48,245 nt of DNA from Burkholderiaceae bacterium (lineage in GTDB: Bacteria > Pseudomonadota > Gammaproteobacteria > Burkholderiales > Burkholderiaceae_C): contig JADMJJ010000035.1 of assembly GCA_018780645.1 (NCBI GenBank), positions 1 to 48,245 on the forward strand, written 5' to 3'. Below the pieces are notes generated by a model. It had not been told where the DNA came from, searched no databases, and saw only the letters and a program-made list of their open reading frames with translations. Below, piece by piece: positions 34,493 through 43,474 of this stretch. The stretch's first letter is position 1. The number at the start of each line of letters is the position of its first letter. Both the position numbers and the translations under genes were made by a program.

Positions 34493-36151
34493 TCAAAGCG
34501 CCAGCAGCAGTAGCAGCAGCGGCGCGGCCAGCCACCAGGGCGAGCGCGGGATGGCTATCTGCTGCGTGCCACCGAACGGGCCGACAAAGCCGTCGGCGTC
34601 GATGCTGCGCACGCGAAGGAAGTACTGTCCGGCCGGCGGCTTGGCCAGGGTGATCTGGGGCTCGGCGCTGGTCTGCTGCTGCAGTACCTGCTTGAACTCG
34701 GCATCGGCCGCGAGCTGGAACTCGAAGCGGGTGCCTGACTCCTGAGCCTGCCAGCGTAAAAGCAGCTTGTCTGCGCTGATCTGCGGCGGCTCCAGCGCCG
34801 GGCTGGGGGGCACCGGCCTCTGGGTGAAGGCCTGCACATCGCTGAAGGGGCCGTGGTCGCCATCGGCGCGGATGCTGGCCACACGCCAGTGATAGCTACC
34901 GGGGGCCAACGCCACGCGGTGTTCGGTGGCCGCGACATCGGCCAGATCCAGCCGGGGCTTGCTGAAATCGGCACTGTCCGACAGCTGCAGGTGGTAGCGG
35001 GCGGCGGCGGTGGAGCGCGTCCAGCCCAGGGTGGCGCTGTCGCCATAGACCTTGGCATTCGCGGCGGGCTGGTTGATGAAGGGCGGCTCGGGGCGGGCCT
35101 TCAGGCGGAAGGCCTGGCCGGCATCCAGTCCCTCCAGGCCGATGGCATCGATGCCTCGCACGCGCAGCCGGTAGTCGCCGTCGGTCAGATCGGCCCAGCG
35201 CGCGGCCGGAGTGTCGAAGCGGCCATCCAGCAGCAGGCCGCCCTGGGCATCGGTGACCTGGGCGCGGTAGGCCGTGGCGCCGTCCAGCGCCGGCCAGGCA
35301 AAGCGCAGCGGCACCCGCTCCAGCAGGGCGGGCAGGCCCTGCAGCGACGGTGCGGGCAGCAGCTTGGCCGGCATGCCCGGGGCCTGTCCGGATTGGGCTC
35401 GCAGGCCGTAGCCGGCCTCGACAAGGCGCTCAGTGCCGGGCTTGGCGCTGCCATCACTGGCCGCCACCCTGCCCTCCAGCACCTCCAGGCTGGCGCCCTG
35501 GGCATCGGCTCGGGCGCGGAAGTCGGTGCCGCGCACGCCCAGCGTTACCGTGGGTGTCTTGATCTGGTAGCTGCGCAGGCCGCCGGTGCGCGGCAGCACC
35601 AGCGAGTCCAGGCTGCCCTGCTGCAGCTGCAGCCGCGTGTCATGCACCTCGCTCTGGCCATAGACCATCAGACGCTCAAGAATCAGTCTGGTCTGCGGAC
35701 GCACCAGCAGGCGCGAGCCATCGGCGAAACGCAGGGTCAGCGAACCATCGGCCGGGGCCTGCAACGCGTCGCCGGTGAACAGCTTGTCACCGACCGCTAC
35801 CGTGCTGGTGGGTGCCAGGCCACGCTGCAGGCCGACCTGGCCCTGCACGTGGACGACCTCGGCGACGGTGGCGTCCTGCCGCAGCCAGGCGACCGGCATG
35901 CGCAGGCTGCTGCCCGGCATCAGACGGCGCGGATTGGCCACGCGGTTGAGCTTTTGCAGGCCGCGCCAGTCGGCCGGGGGCTGCAGAAAGCGTTGTTGCA
36001 ATCCGATCAGGGTGTCGCCCGGGGCGACACGATAGTTCCAGTCGCCGGATGCCGGAGGTTCGGCGGCCAGGGCCGGATGCACCGTGACCAGGCTGCTGCC
36101 GGCAATCAGCGCAAGGCCGAGAAAGGTGCGCGGGGTGAAGCTCGAATACAT
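34493..36151 (-). CDS. LysM-FecR domain envelope protein
   Basis: Exported protein of 552 residues. The signal peptide (about 1-30) ends near [11 protein letters not shown]; the frame is open 26 codons further but ATG 36151 gives a proper signal. A LysM repeat ([20 protein letters not shown]) should bind peptidoglycan. A FecR domain follows ([20 protein letters not shown] ... [12 protein letters not shown]). Then come about three fibronectin-like repeats and a hydrophobic C-terminal tail ([14 protein letters not shown]) that could anchor it. FecR-LysM proteins commonly accompany CHASE2 sensors, so it probably acts with the kinase downstream. Confidence 0.9.
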   Translation of the reverse strand: MYSSFTPRTFLGLALIAGSSLVTVHPALAAEPPASGDWNYRVAPGDTLIGLQQRFLQPPADWRGLQKLNRVANPRRLMPGSSLRMPVAWLRQDATVAEVVHVQGQVGLQRGLAPTSTVAVGDKLFTGDALQAPADGSLTLRFADGSRLLVRPQTRLILERLMVYGQSEVHDTRLQLQQGSLDSLVLPRTGGLRSYQIKTPTVTLGVRGTDFRARADAQGASLEVLEGRVAASDGSAKPGTERLVEAGYGLRAQSGQAPGMPAKLLPAPSLQGLPALLERVPLRFAWPALDGATAYRAQVTDAQGGLLLDGRFDTPAARWADLTDGDYRLRVRGIDAIGLEGLDAGQAFRLKARPEPPFINQPAANAKVYGDSATLGWTRSTAAARYHLQLSDSADFSKPRLDLADVAATEHRVALAPGSYHWRVASIRADGDHGPFSDVQAFTQRPVPPSPALEPPQISADKLLLRWQAQESGTRFEFQLAADAEFKQVLQQQTSAEPQITLAKPPAGQYFLRVRSIDADGFVGPFGGTQQIAIPRSPWWLAAPLLLLLLAL

Positions 36152-36200
36152 GACTGGCGACCCTGGAAGAGGACTCGGACTCAGCCCGCGGTTCGCTCTG

Positions 36201-36301
36201 CGCCCAACCGTGGGCGACGACAGGTGCATGGAAATAGTAACTCAGGCGACCGTGGCTCGCGGCATCACTTGGACGCTGCACCTGGGGTGGGCCTGCAGGC
36301 C
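36201..36301. promoter_or_regulatory. Divergent region between FecR and chemotaxis genes
   Basis: The 240-bp gap holds a 6-bp hairpin CGCCCA/TGGGCG (36201-36206, 36211-36216) in the FecR leader and a perfect 12-bp palindrome GGCCTGCAGGCC (36290-36301). TATGCT (36354-36359) is a possible -10 for the chemotaxis gene, without a clear -35. Confidence 0.35.
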
Positions 36302-36391
36302 GGGGTCAGGTCGTTTGTGGCGAAAAAGCGCCCACGCGTGGTGCGTATCGGCCTATGCTTGGGGCGCATTCAACTTCGGAAAGGCACCAGC

Positions 36392-37951
36392 ATGAAGCTC
36401 AACAGAATCAAGCTGGGCCCGCGGCTGGGCTTCGGCTTCGGTGCAGTGCTGCTGCTCTTGGCCGTGCTGGTGGCGGTGGCCTATGTGGGCATCAACAAGA
36501 TGAATGCGCGCATGGACAGCGTGGTGGAGGCCCAGTCCCTGGTGTCCAGGACCGATGAGTGGGAAGGCCTGACCCAGCTGAACGTGGCGCGCACCCTGGC
36601 GATCGCCAAGTCCGGTGCCAACCCGCAGCTGACGGCCTTCATGAACCCGATGATGAAGTCAACCACCGAGCGCATCAGCGCGGTGCAGAAGGCGCTCGAG
36701 ACCGAGTTGAACACCGACAAGGCCAAGGCCCTGTTTGCGGAGATCGGCGCCAAGCGCAAGAGCTATATCGCCATGCGCGACGAGATCCTGACCCAGCTCA
36801 AGGCGGGTGGCGATGCGGCCGAGGCGCAGACGCAGATCGACGCCAAGCTGCTGCCCGCAGCCGCTGGCTATCTGGCCGCCATCGAGACCTTCCAGGTCCA
36901 TGAGCGCGAGCAGGCCGCCGCGGCCATTGCCGCCTCGCAGGCCGAGTCGGCGCGGGTCAAGACCATGCTGCTGCTGCTGGCCCTGGCCAGCGTGGTCATG
37001 GGCGCCACCAGCGCCTGGTTCATCACCCGCTCGGTGACCCAGCCGCTGCGCCTGGTGGCCGCCGCCACCCAGAGCATCGCCGACGGCGACCTGTCGCAGC
37101 GCATCACCGTGGAGGGGCAGGACGAGGTCAGCGAGGTGATGAGCAGCCTGGAGCAGATGCAGGGCTCGCTGGGCGCCATGGTCAGCCAGGTGCGCCAGTC
37201 CACAGAGTCGATCACCACCGCCAGCGGCGAGATTGCGGCCGGCAGCCTGGACCTGTCCTCGCGTACCGAGGAGGCGGCCAGCAGCCTGCAGCAGACGGCC
37301 GCGGCGATGGAGCAGATCACTGCCACGGTCAAGCAATCCGAGGCCTCGTCCAAGACCGCCAGCACGCTGGCCGTGTCGGCCGCCGAGGTGGCCGCGCGCG
37401 GGGGGCAGGTCGTGTCTCGCGTGGTGGCGACGATGGACGACATCAACAGTTCGTCCAAGCGCATCGTCGACATCATCGGCGTGATCGACGGCATCGCCTT
37501 CCAGACCAATATACTGGCCCTGAACGCGGCGGTGGAGGCTGCCCGTGCCGGTGAGCAGGGCCGTGGCTTTGCCGTGGTGGCCGCCGAGGTGCGCAGCCTG
37601 GCTCAGCGCAGTGCCCAGGCCGCCAAGGAGATCAAGACCCTGATCGGCGACTCGGTGGACAAGGTCGGCCAGGGCTCGCAACTGGTCGGCGAGGCGGGCC
37701 AGACCATGTCCGACATCGTCAGCTCGGTCCAGCGCGTCAGCACCATCATCGAGGAGATCACCGGTGCGGCCACCGAGCAATCAATGGGCATAGGCCAGGT
37801 CAACACCTCGGTCACCCACCTGGACCAGATGACGCAGCAGAACGCGGCGCTGGTGGAAGAGTCTGCCGCCGCGTCGGACAGCCTCAGGGCCCAGGCCCAT
37901 GTGCTGGCCGACGTGGTGCGGCGCTTCAAGCTGCCGGAGGGCCGCGGCTGA
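36392..37951 (+). CDS. Methyl-accepting chemotaxis protein
   Basis: Chemoreceptor of 519 residues. Transmembrane helices near residues 12-34 and 192-212 bracket a periplasmic four-helix-bundle sensor of about 155 residues. HAMP follows ([20 protein letters not shown]). The signalling tip is the highly conserved [20 protein letters not shown] stretch and its continuation. There is no C-terminal pentapeptide tether for CheR/CheB, so adaptation would rely on other receptors. GGAAAGG precedes ATG 36392; the very long open frame upstream (back to 34853) is antisense to the FecR gene and not real. No che genes are near; the ligand is unknown. Confidence 0.95.
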   Translation: MKLNRIKLGPRLGFGFGAVLLLLAVLVAVAYVGINKMNARMDSVVEAQSLVSRTDEWEGLTQLNVARTLAIAKSGANPQLTAFMNPMMKSTTERISAVQKALETELNTDKAKALFAEIGAKRKSYIAMRDEILTQLKAGGDAAEAQTQIDAKLLPAAAGYLAAIETFQVHEREQAAAAIAASQAESARVKTMLLLLALASVVMGATSAWFITRSVTQPLRLVAAATQSIADGDLSQRITVEGQDEVSEVMSSLEQMQGSLGAMVSQVRQSTESITTASGEIAAGSLDLSSRTEEAASSLQQTAAAMEQITATVKQSEASSKTASTLAVSAAEVAARGGQVVSRVVATMDDINSSSKRIVDIIGVIDGIAFQTNILALNAAVEAARAGEQGRGFAVVAAEVRSLAQRSAQAAKEIKTLIGDSVDKVGQGSQLVGEAGQTMSDIVSSVQRVSTIIEEITGAATEQSMGIGQVNTSVTHLDQMTQQNAALVEESAAASDSLRAQAHVLADVVRRFKLPEGRG

Positions 37952-37979
37952 GCTGACATCGCGCCAAGGGTTGCCGCCA

Positions 37980-38030
37980 GTGCCACGGCACCAATTGTGG
38001 GCGTAGTATTTGTGCCAGAGGGCACGGCAC
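37980..38030. promoter_or_regulatory. Paired GTGCC/GGCAC dyads before the oxidoreductase operon
   Basis: GTGCC-AC-GGCAC (37980-37991) and GTGCC-AGAG-GGCAC (38012-38025) are two related inverted repeats 32 bp apart, start to start, with a further GGCAC at 38026-38030. They flank a TAGTAT box (38004-38009) that could be the -10 of the operon, suggesting operators. No regulator gene adjoins. Confidence 0.4.
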
Positions 38031-38078
38031 GTCACCGCTCCTTAGGGTCACGGCCGGCAGCCCCGCACTGGAGACTGC

Positions 38079-39899
38079 ATGCGACCGACCGAGCTTGCCG
38101 ACCCGTCCTACTTCCACAAAGTCGTTGACTGCCAGTGGGCCTGCCCCGCCCACACCCCGGTACCCGAATACATACGGATGATTGCCGCGGGACGCTACGC
38201 CGACGCCTATATGGTGAACTGGGCGTCCAACGTCTTTCCCGGCATTCTGGGGCGCACCTGTGACCGACCTTGCGAGCCGGCCTGTCGGCGCGGACGGGTC
38301 GAGGAGAACAATGGTGAGAAGCCCGAGCCGGTTGCGATCTGCCGACTGAAGCGCGTGGCGGCCGATCTCAAGGACGACGTTCACGGCCGCATGCCCAAGG
38401 TCGCGGCCCGCAACGGCAAGCGTGTGGCCTGCATAGGTGCCGGCCCGGCCGCGCTGACGGTCGCACGTGACCTGGCCCCCTTGGGCTACGAGGTCACCGT
38501 GTTCGATGGCGAGGCCAAGGCCGGAGGCTTCATCCGTACGCAGATCCCGCGTTTTCGCCTGCCCGAGTCGGTGATCGACGAGGAGACCGGCTACATCCTG
38601 GATCTCGGCGTCACATTCCGCAGCGGCACCCGGATTGACTCAATGAAGGCCCTGCTGGCCGAGGGCTATGACGCCATCTTCGTCGGTTGCGGCGCACCGC
38701 GCGGCCGCGACCTGGACATTCCGGGCCGGCAGGACGCCGCCGGTCACATTCACATCGGCATCGACTGGCTGTCATCGGTGTCCTTCGGCCATGTCGACAA
38801 GATCGGCAAGCGCGTGATCGTGCTCGGCGGCGGCAACACCGCGATGGATTGCTGCCGCTCGGCGCGGCGCCTGGGCGCCGACGACGTCAAGGTGATCGTG
38901 CGCAGCGGCTTCGAGGAGATGAAGGCCTCACCCTGGGAAAAGGAAGACGCGCAGCACGAGGGCATACCGATCATCAACTTCCATGTGCCCAAGGCCTTTG
39001 TCCACACCGGCGGGCGGCTGGTGGGCATGAGCTTCGAGATCGTCGCCGCCCGCTATGACGAGCAGGGCAAGCGCAGCCTGGTGCCCACCGGCGAGCCGGA
39101 TGCCTTCTTCGATTGCGACGTCGTGCTGCTGGCCGTTGGCCAGGAGAACGCCTTCCCCTGGATAGAGCGCGACAGCGGCATAGCCTTCGATAAATGGGGG
39201 TTGCCGGTGCTGGACGCCAAGACCTTCCAGGCCTCCCTGCCCCAGGTCTTCTTTGGCGGCGACGCGGCCTTCGGGCCGAAGAACATCATCACGGCAGTCG
39301 CCCATGGCCATGAGGCGGCGGTGTCCATCGACCGGCTGCTGCACGGCGAGGCCTTGAGCCAGCGCCCGCCGCCGCAGTTCAATCTCGTGTCGCAGAAGAT
39401 GGGCATTCACGAGTGGAGCTATGACAACGCGGTGTCCAATGACGACCGCTTCAAGGTGCCCTGGGCCAATGCCGCCAAGGCGCTGGCCAGCATCAAGGTC
39501 GAGGTCGAGCTGGGCTTCGATGTGGCCACCGCATTCAAGGAGGCGCAGCGCTGCCTCAACTGCGATGTCGAGACGGTGTTTGCGCCGCCTGCCTGCATCG
39601 AATGCGATGCCTGCGTCGACATCTGCCCGACCGACTGCATCAGCTTCACCGCCAATGGCGAGGAGGCCGATCTGCGCACGCGGCTGAAGGCGCCGGCCCT
39701 GAACACGGGCCAGGCGCTGTATGTGTCGCCCGAGCTGAAGACCGGCCGCGTGATGGTCAAGGACGAGGACGTCTGCCTGCATTGCGGCCTGTGCGCCGAG
39801 CGCTGCCCGACCGGCGCCTGGGACATGCAGAAGTTCCTGCTGAACACCACGAAAGCGGGTCCCGCCTGCCGGGATTCGGCGATGGGGGTGATGGCATGA
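38079..39899 (+). CDS. FAD/NAD(P) oxidoreductase with two C-terminal 4Fe-4S clusters
   Basis: GltD-like flavoprotein of 606 residues, expected to pass electrons between ferredoxin-level Fe-S clusters and NAD(P). The N-terminus has the cysteine pattern of the GltD Fe-S domain (DCQWACPAHTPVPEYIR; GRTCDRPCEPACRRG). FAD binding is at CIGAGPAALTVARDLAPLGY and NAD(P) binding at VIVLGGGNTAMDCCRSARRL. Two 4Fe-4S motifs follow: CIECDACVDICPTDC from C506 and CLHCGLCAERCP from C566. It heads an operon with the alpha and beta subunits of a 2-oxoacid oxidoreductase. The arrangement resembles KorC-type subunits of the Thauera 2-oxoglutarate:ferredoxin oxidoreductase, which is the basis for the inferred role. 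Confidence 0.92.
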   Translation: MRPTELADPSYFHKVVDCQWACPAHTPVPEYIRMIAAGRYADAYMVNWASNVFPGILGRTCDRPCEPACRRGRVEENNGEKPEPVAICRLKRVAADLKDDVHGRMPKVAARNGKRVACIGAGPAALTVARDLAPLGYEVTVFDGEAKAGGFIRTQIPRFRLPESVIDEETGYILDLGVTFRSGTRIDSMKALLAEGYDAIFVGCGAPRGRDLDIPGRQDAAGHIHIGIDWLSSVSFGHVDKIGKRVIVLGGGNTAMDCCRSARRLGADDVKVIVRSGFEEMKASPWEKEDAQHEGIPIINFHVPKAFVHTGGRLVGMSFEIVAARYDEQGKRSLVPTGEPDAFFDCDVVLLAVGQENAFPWIERDSGIAFDKWGLPVLDAKTFQASLPQVFFGGDAAFGPKNIITAVAHGHEAAVSIDRLLHGEALSQRPPPQFNLVSQKMGIHEWSYDNAVSNDDRFKVPWANAAKALASIKVEVELGFDVATAFKEAQRCLNCDVETVFAPPACIECDACVDICPTDCISFTANGEEADLRTRLKAPALNTGQALYVSPELKTGRVMVKDEDVCLHCGLCAERCPTGAWDMQKFLLNTTKAGPACRDSAMGVMA

Positions 39900-39988
39900 A
39901 CCGGGCCGCAGCGCCGGGCCGCCCCAAGCAAGGCCCGACCCTCCCGGAGGGTCGCTCGACGTACTCGACGAGCGGGGTGTCCCAATGA
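39896..39988 (+). CDS. 30-residue ORF bridging two oxidoreductase genes
   Basis: The ATG overlaps the flavoprotein stop (ATGA, 39896-39899) and the TGA stop overlaps the alpha-subunit start (ATGA, 39985-39988), so the frame exactly joins the two genes. It encodes MNRAAAPGRPKQ followed by GPTLPEGRSTYSTSGVSQ, basic and without hydrophobic core. It may serve to carry ribosomes across the 85-bp gap for coupled translation, or may be a chance frame over a hairpin spacer. Confidence 0.4.
   Translation: MNRAAAPGRPKQGPTLPEGRSTYSTSGVSQ
39936..39954 (+). repeat. 8-bp hairpin inside the bridging ORF
   Basis: CGACCCTC (39936-39943) and GAGGGTCG (39947-39954) pair perfectly around CCG, and a second weaker repeat (GCTCG...CGAGC) follows. 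The pair sits between two tightly coupled genes. Confidence 0.45.
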
Positions 39989-41829
39989 AGCGGCTTGAGG
40001 CGGTCAACGACTTCGTCATCAAGTTCGCGAACGTCAATGGCTCGGGTTCGGCCTCGGCCAACGAGTTGTTCGCCAAGGCGATTCTGCGCATGGGCGTGCC
40101 AGTGAGCCCGCGCAACATCTTCCCCAGCAATATCCAGGGCCTGCCGACCTGGTACGAGGTGCGGGTCAGCGAGGCGGGCCATCTGGGCCGGCGCGGCGGC
40201 ATCGACATGATGGTGGCGATGAACCCGCAGACCTGGGGGCAGGATGTGGCCGAGCTGGAGCCCGGCGGCTATCTGTTCTACGACAGCACCAAGCCGCTGC
40301 CGAAGTCGGCGTTCAGGGATGACGTCCATGTCATTGGCATGCCGCTGACGGCGATCTGCAATGCCACCTACGACGACCCGCGCCAGCGCCAGCTGTTCAA
40401 GAACATCGTCTATGTCGGCGCGCTGTCGGTGCTCTTGAACATCGACGCGGAGCAGATCCGCAAGCTGTTCTCCGAACAGTATGTCGGCAAGGAGAAGCTG
40501 CTGGCCTCGAATATGCAGGCGCTGCAGCTGGGCCGCGACTTTGCCCAGGAGCACCTGGCCGGCCAGGTGGGCCTGCGCGTCGAGCCGCGCGATGCGGTCG
40601 GCGACAAGATCTTTGTCGATGGCAACAGCGCGGCGGCGCTGGGCTGCGTCTATGGCGGCGCGACGGTGGCGGCCTGGTACCCGATCACGCCGTCGAGCTC
40701 GGTGGCCGAGGCCTTTCAGAAGTACTGCGCCAAGTACCGGGTCGACAAGGCCACGGGCACGCACCACTACGCCATCGTCCAAGCCGAGGACGAGATCGCC
40801 TCGATCGGCATGGTCGTCGGCGCCGGCTGGAATGGCGCGCGGGCCTTCACCGCCACCTCGGGGCCTGGTGTGTCGCTGATGACCGAGTTCATCGGCCTGG
40901 CCTATTTCGCCGAGATACCGGTGACCATCATCAACGTGCAGCGCGGTGGCCCCAGCACCGGCATGCCCACGCGCACGCAGCAGGCCGATCTGCTGAGTTG
41001 CGCCTATGCCTCGCATGGCGACACCAAGCATGTGCTGCTGTTCCCCGAAGACCCCAAGGAATGCTTCGACCATGCCGCCGCCGCGCTGGACCTGGCCGAC
41101 CGGCTGCAGACACCGGTGTTCCTGATGACCGATCTGGACATCGGCATGAACCAGCGCCTCAGCGAGCCCTTCGAATGGGACGACGAACGAAGGTTGGACC
41201 GCGGCAAGGTGATGACGTCCGAGGAGCTGGAGGCCGGCCGCGACTTTGGTCGCTACAAGGATGTGGACGGCGACGGCATTCCCTGGCGCACGCTGCCGGG
41301 CACGCACCCGACCAAAGGTTCGTACTTCACGCGCGGCACGACGCGAGACGCCTACGCCCGCTACTCCGAGGCCGGGCCCGACTATCTGTACAACGTGCAT
41401 CGCCTGCTGACCAAGTTCGACACCGCGGCCAAGCTGGTGCCGCAGCCGGTGCTGCGCCGCTCGGAGCAGCCCACCCGCCTGGGCGTGCTGTATTTCGGCT
41501 CCACCAGCCCGGCCATGGGCGAGGCGCTGGAGTCCTTGAGCGAGGCCGGCATCCACGTCGATGCGATGCGGCTGCGCGCCTTTCCGTTTCCGGAATCGGT
41601 GGCGCAGTTCATTGCCGCCCATGACAGCACCTTCGTCGTCGAGCAGAACCGCGATGGCCAACTGCGCACCATGCTGATCAATGAGCTGGAGATCAACCCG
41701 GCAGTGCTGATCGCGGTGCTGCACTACGACGGCACGCCTATCACCGCGCGCTTCATCACCGCCGCGATCACGCGCCAGGTGCACGCGATGGCCGTCAAGC
41801 CCTTGCGCCAGGTTGGTTCGGACGACTGA
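39985..41829 (+). CDS. 2-oxoacid:ferredoxin oxidoreductase, fused gamma-alpha subunit
   Basis: Subunit of 614 residues combining the gamma domain (about 1-190; VNGSGSASANELFAKAILRM) and the alpha domain (from about 205; DGNSAAALGCVYGGATVAAW, YPITPSSSVAEAF). The family oxidatively decarboxylates a 2-oxoacid to an acyl-CoA with thiamine diphosphate and passes two electrons to ferredoxin. The KorA-like order gamma-alpha, the partner beta subunit and the NAD(P)-linked flavoprotein upstream point to 2-oxoglutarate or another 2-oxoacid; pyruvate or indolepyruvate are not excluded. GAGCGGGG precedes the ATG. Confidence 0.93.
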   Translation: MKRLEAVNDFVIKFANVNGSGSASANELFAKAILRMGVPVSPRNIFPSNIQGLPTWYEVRVSEAGHLGRRGGIDMMVAMNPQTWGQDVAELEPGGYLFYDSTKPLPKSAFRDDVHVIGMPLTAICNATYDDPRQRQLFKNIVYVGALSVLLNIDAEQIRKLFSEQYVGKEKLLASNMQALQLGRDFAQEHLAGQVGLRVEPRDAVGDKIFVDGNSAAALGCVYGGATVAAWYPITPSSSVAEAFQKYCAKYRVDKATGTHHYAIVQAEDEIASIGMVVGAGWNGARAFTATSGPGVSLMTEFIGLAYFAEIPVTIINVQRGGPSTGMPTRTQQADLLSCAYASHGDTKHVLLFPEDPKECFDHAAAALDLADRLQTPVFLMTDLDIGMNQRLSEPFEWDDERRLDRGKVMTSEELEAGRDFGRYKDVDGDGIPWRTLPGTHPTKGSYFTRGTTRDAYARYSEAGPDYLYNVHRLLTKFDTAAKLVPQPVLRRSEQPTRLGVLYFGSTSPAMGEALESLSEAGIHVDAMRLRAFPFPESVAQFIAAHDSTFVVEQNRDGQLRTMLINELEINPAVLIAVLHYDGTPITARFITAAITRQVHAMAVKPLRQVGSDD

Positions 41830-41845
41830 ATCCCATCGAGACACC

Positions 41846-42901
41846 ATGACCTATCTCGCCAAACCGAAACTGCACCACCCGACCCTGGCCCGCAACCGGG
41901 TCGGCTACACGCGGCGCGACTACGAGGGCCGGGTCTCGACGCTGTGCGCCGGGTGCGGCCATGACTCGATCTCGGCGGCCATCATCCAGGCCTGCTGGGA
42001 GCTGGATGTCGAGCCGCATCGCGTCGCCAAGCTGTCGGGCATAGGCTGCAGCAGCAAGACGCCCGACTACTTTCTGGGTGCCTCGCATGGCTTCAACACC
42101 GTGCATGGCCGCATGCCCTCGGTGCTGACCGGCGCCAATCTGGCCAATCGCGATCTGCTCTACCTGGGCGTTTCGGGCGATGGCGACTCGGCCTCCATCG
42201 GCCTTGGCCAGTTCGCCCATGTGATGCGCCGTGGCGTGAACATGGTCTATATCGTCGAGAACAATGGCGTCTACGGTTTGACCAAGGGCCAGTTCTCGGC
42301 CACGGCCGACCGAGGCTCCAAGTCCAAGAAGGGCGTCGTCAACCCCGATGCACCGGTGGACCTGATAGGGATGGCGCTGCAGCTCGGCGCCACCTATGTG
42401 GCGCGCAGCTTCTCGGGTGACAAGGAGCAGCTGGTGCCGCTGATCAAGGGCGCGATTGCGCACAGGGGTGCTGCCTTCATCGACGTCATCAGCCCCTGCG
42501 TGGCGTTCAACAACCACGCCGGCAGCACGCGCAGCTACGACTATGTGCGCGAGCACAACGAGGCGGTCAGCCGCATCGACTTCATCAGCCCGCGCGACGA
42601 GATCACGGCCGAGGTCGAGCCAGGTGGCTACGTCGACGTGGAGCAGCATGACGGCACCGTGCTGCGCCTGCGCAAGCTGCACGCTGACTATGACCCGACC
42701 GACCGCGTGGCCGCCATGTCCCATGTGCAGGCGCTGCAGGCCAAAGGAGAAGTGGTGACCGGCCTGCTTTACGTCGAGGCCGAGGCCGGTGATCTGCACG
42801 AGGCGCTGAACACCTCGGCGCGGCCCTTGAATGCGCTGGACGAGGCCGTGCTGTGCCCGGGCGAGGCAGCGCTGGCCAGGCTCAACGCCAGCTTGCGCTG
42901 A
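41846..42901 (+). CDS. 2-oxoacid:ferredoxin oxidoreductase, beta subunit
   Basis: Thiamine diphosphate-binding subunit of 351 residues. The Fe-S and cofactor landmarks are LCAGCGHDSISAAI, KLSGIGCSSKTPDYF, and the diphosphate motif GVSGDGDSASIGLGQ followed by YIVENNGVYGLTKGQ. It belongs to the KorB/PorB group. Length is typical. ATG 41846 lies 16 bp after the alpha stop; the frame is open 11 codons further back. It ends the operon, five bases from the convergent SET-domain gene. Confidence 0.94.
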   Translation: MTYLAKPKLHHPTLARNRVGYTRRDYEGRVSTLCAGCGHDSISAAIIQACWELDVEPHRVAKLSGIGCSSKTPDYFLGASHGFNTVHGRMPSVLTGANLANRDLLYLGVSGDGDSASIGLGQFAHVMRRGVNMVYIVENNGVYGLTKGQFSATADRGSKSKKGVVNPDAPVDLIGMALQLGATYVARSFSGDKEQLVPLIKGAIAHRGAAFIDVISPCVAFNNHAGSTRSYDYVREHNEAVSRIDFISPRDEITAEVEPGGYVDVEQHDGTVLRLRKLHADYDPTDRVAAMSHVQALQAKGEVVTGLLYVEAEAGDLHEALNTSARPLNALDEAVLCPGEAALARLNASLR

Positions 42902-42906
42902 TCAGC

Positions 42907-43389
42907 TCAAAGCTTTCCACTACAGTTGGCCGCGCCACAGCGGCAGCGGAGCCGCCCCTCGTGGTGGCTTTCGCCGTAGTGCACCGTGATCTCCTCGCCG
43001 ATGGCGATATCGCGCAGCGCATAGAACTCGACCCGACCTTGGCGTATGCGCAGCACGGCATTGGGCCCGCAAGAATGATTGATCTGCCGCACCGCGTCCG
43101 CTGACTCGGTCGCATCGATGGCGCGCTTGTCGCTGATCTCGACGATGTGGATGCGCTCGCGCCCCTTGGCCCGGCGCCGCGCCTCGGTGACCGAGATGCT
43201 CTCGCCCCGCAGCTCGCCGAGCTTGCGCCGCGCCGGTATGACCTCGGCGGCGAAAACGCCCAGCCCATCGATGACCGACGGGGCCACTGTCAACGCAAAG
43301 CGGGCCGCAGGCTGCACCTGACCCTTGATGCGGGTAGCCGTGCTTTCAGCGATCGCGGGATTGGAGGCAATGTCGGTCAGGCGTGGCAT
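42907..43389 (-). CDS. SET-domain protein, predicted lysine methyltransferase
   Basis: Protein of 160 residues carrying nearly only a SET domain and a post-SET motif. SAM- and substrate-site landmarks are IDGLGVFAAEVIPARRK, RQINHSCGPNAVLRI (the pseudoknot NHS motif) and GEEITVHYGE, and the post-SET cysteines are CRCGAANC close to the end, which with the Cys of NHSC bind zinc. SET enzymes transfer methyl groups from SAM to lysine; bacterial targets are mostly unknown. The start ATG 43389 (MPRLTDIASN) is chosen; the frame is open to 43485, overlapping the divergent VOC gene. No chromatin-like partner is nearby, though an SNF2 helicase is 12 kb away. Confidence 0.9.
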   Translation of the reverse strand: MPRLTDIASNPAIAESTATRIKGQVQPAARFALTVAPSVIDGLGVFAAEVIPARRKLGELRGESISVTEARRRAKGRERIHIVEISDKRAIDATESADAVRQINHSCGPNAVLRIRQGRVEFYALRDIAIGEEITVHYGESHHEGRLRCRCGAANCSGKL

Positions 43390-43474
43390 GGGCGGACTAT
43401 AGAGCCTGCGCTTGACAGCCCGCAGCGCCTCGGCGCTCAATCTCAGGCCTCGCCACTGATCCCGGAGCGACACG

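Noticed and set aside
36330-36350. Flagellar sigma28 promoter for the chemotaxis gene
   Set aside because: A GCCGATA-like string occurs only on the opposite strand and there is no TAAA box at the right spacing.
34853-36391. Long N-terminal extension of the chemotaxis receptor frame
   Set aside because: It is antisense to the FecR-LysM gene; GGAAAGG and ATG 36392 give a normal receptor start.
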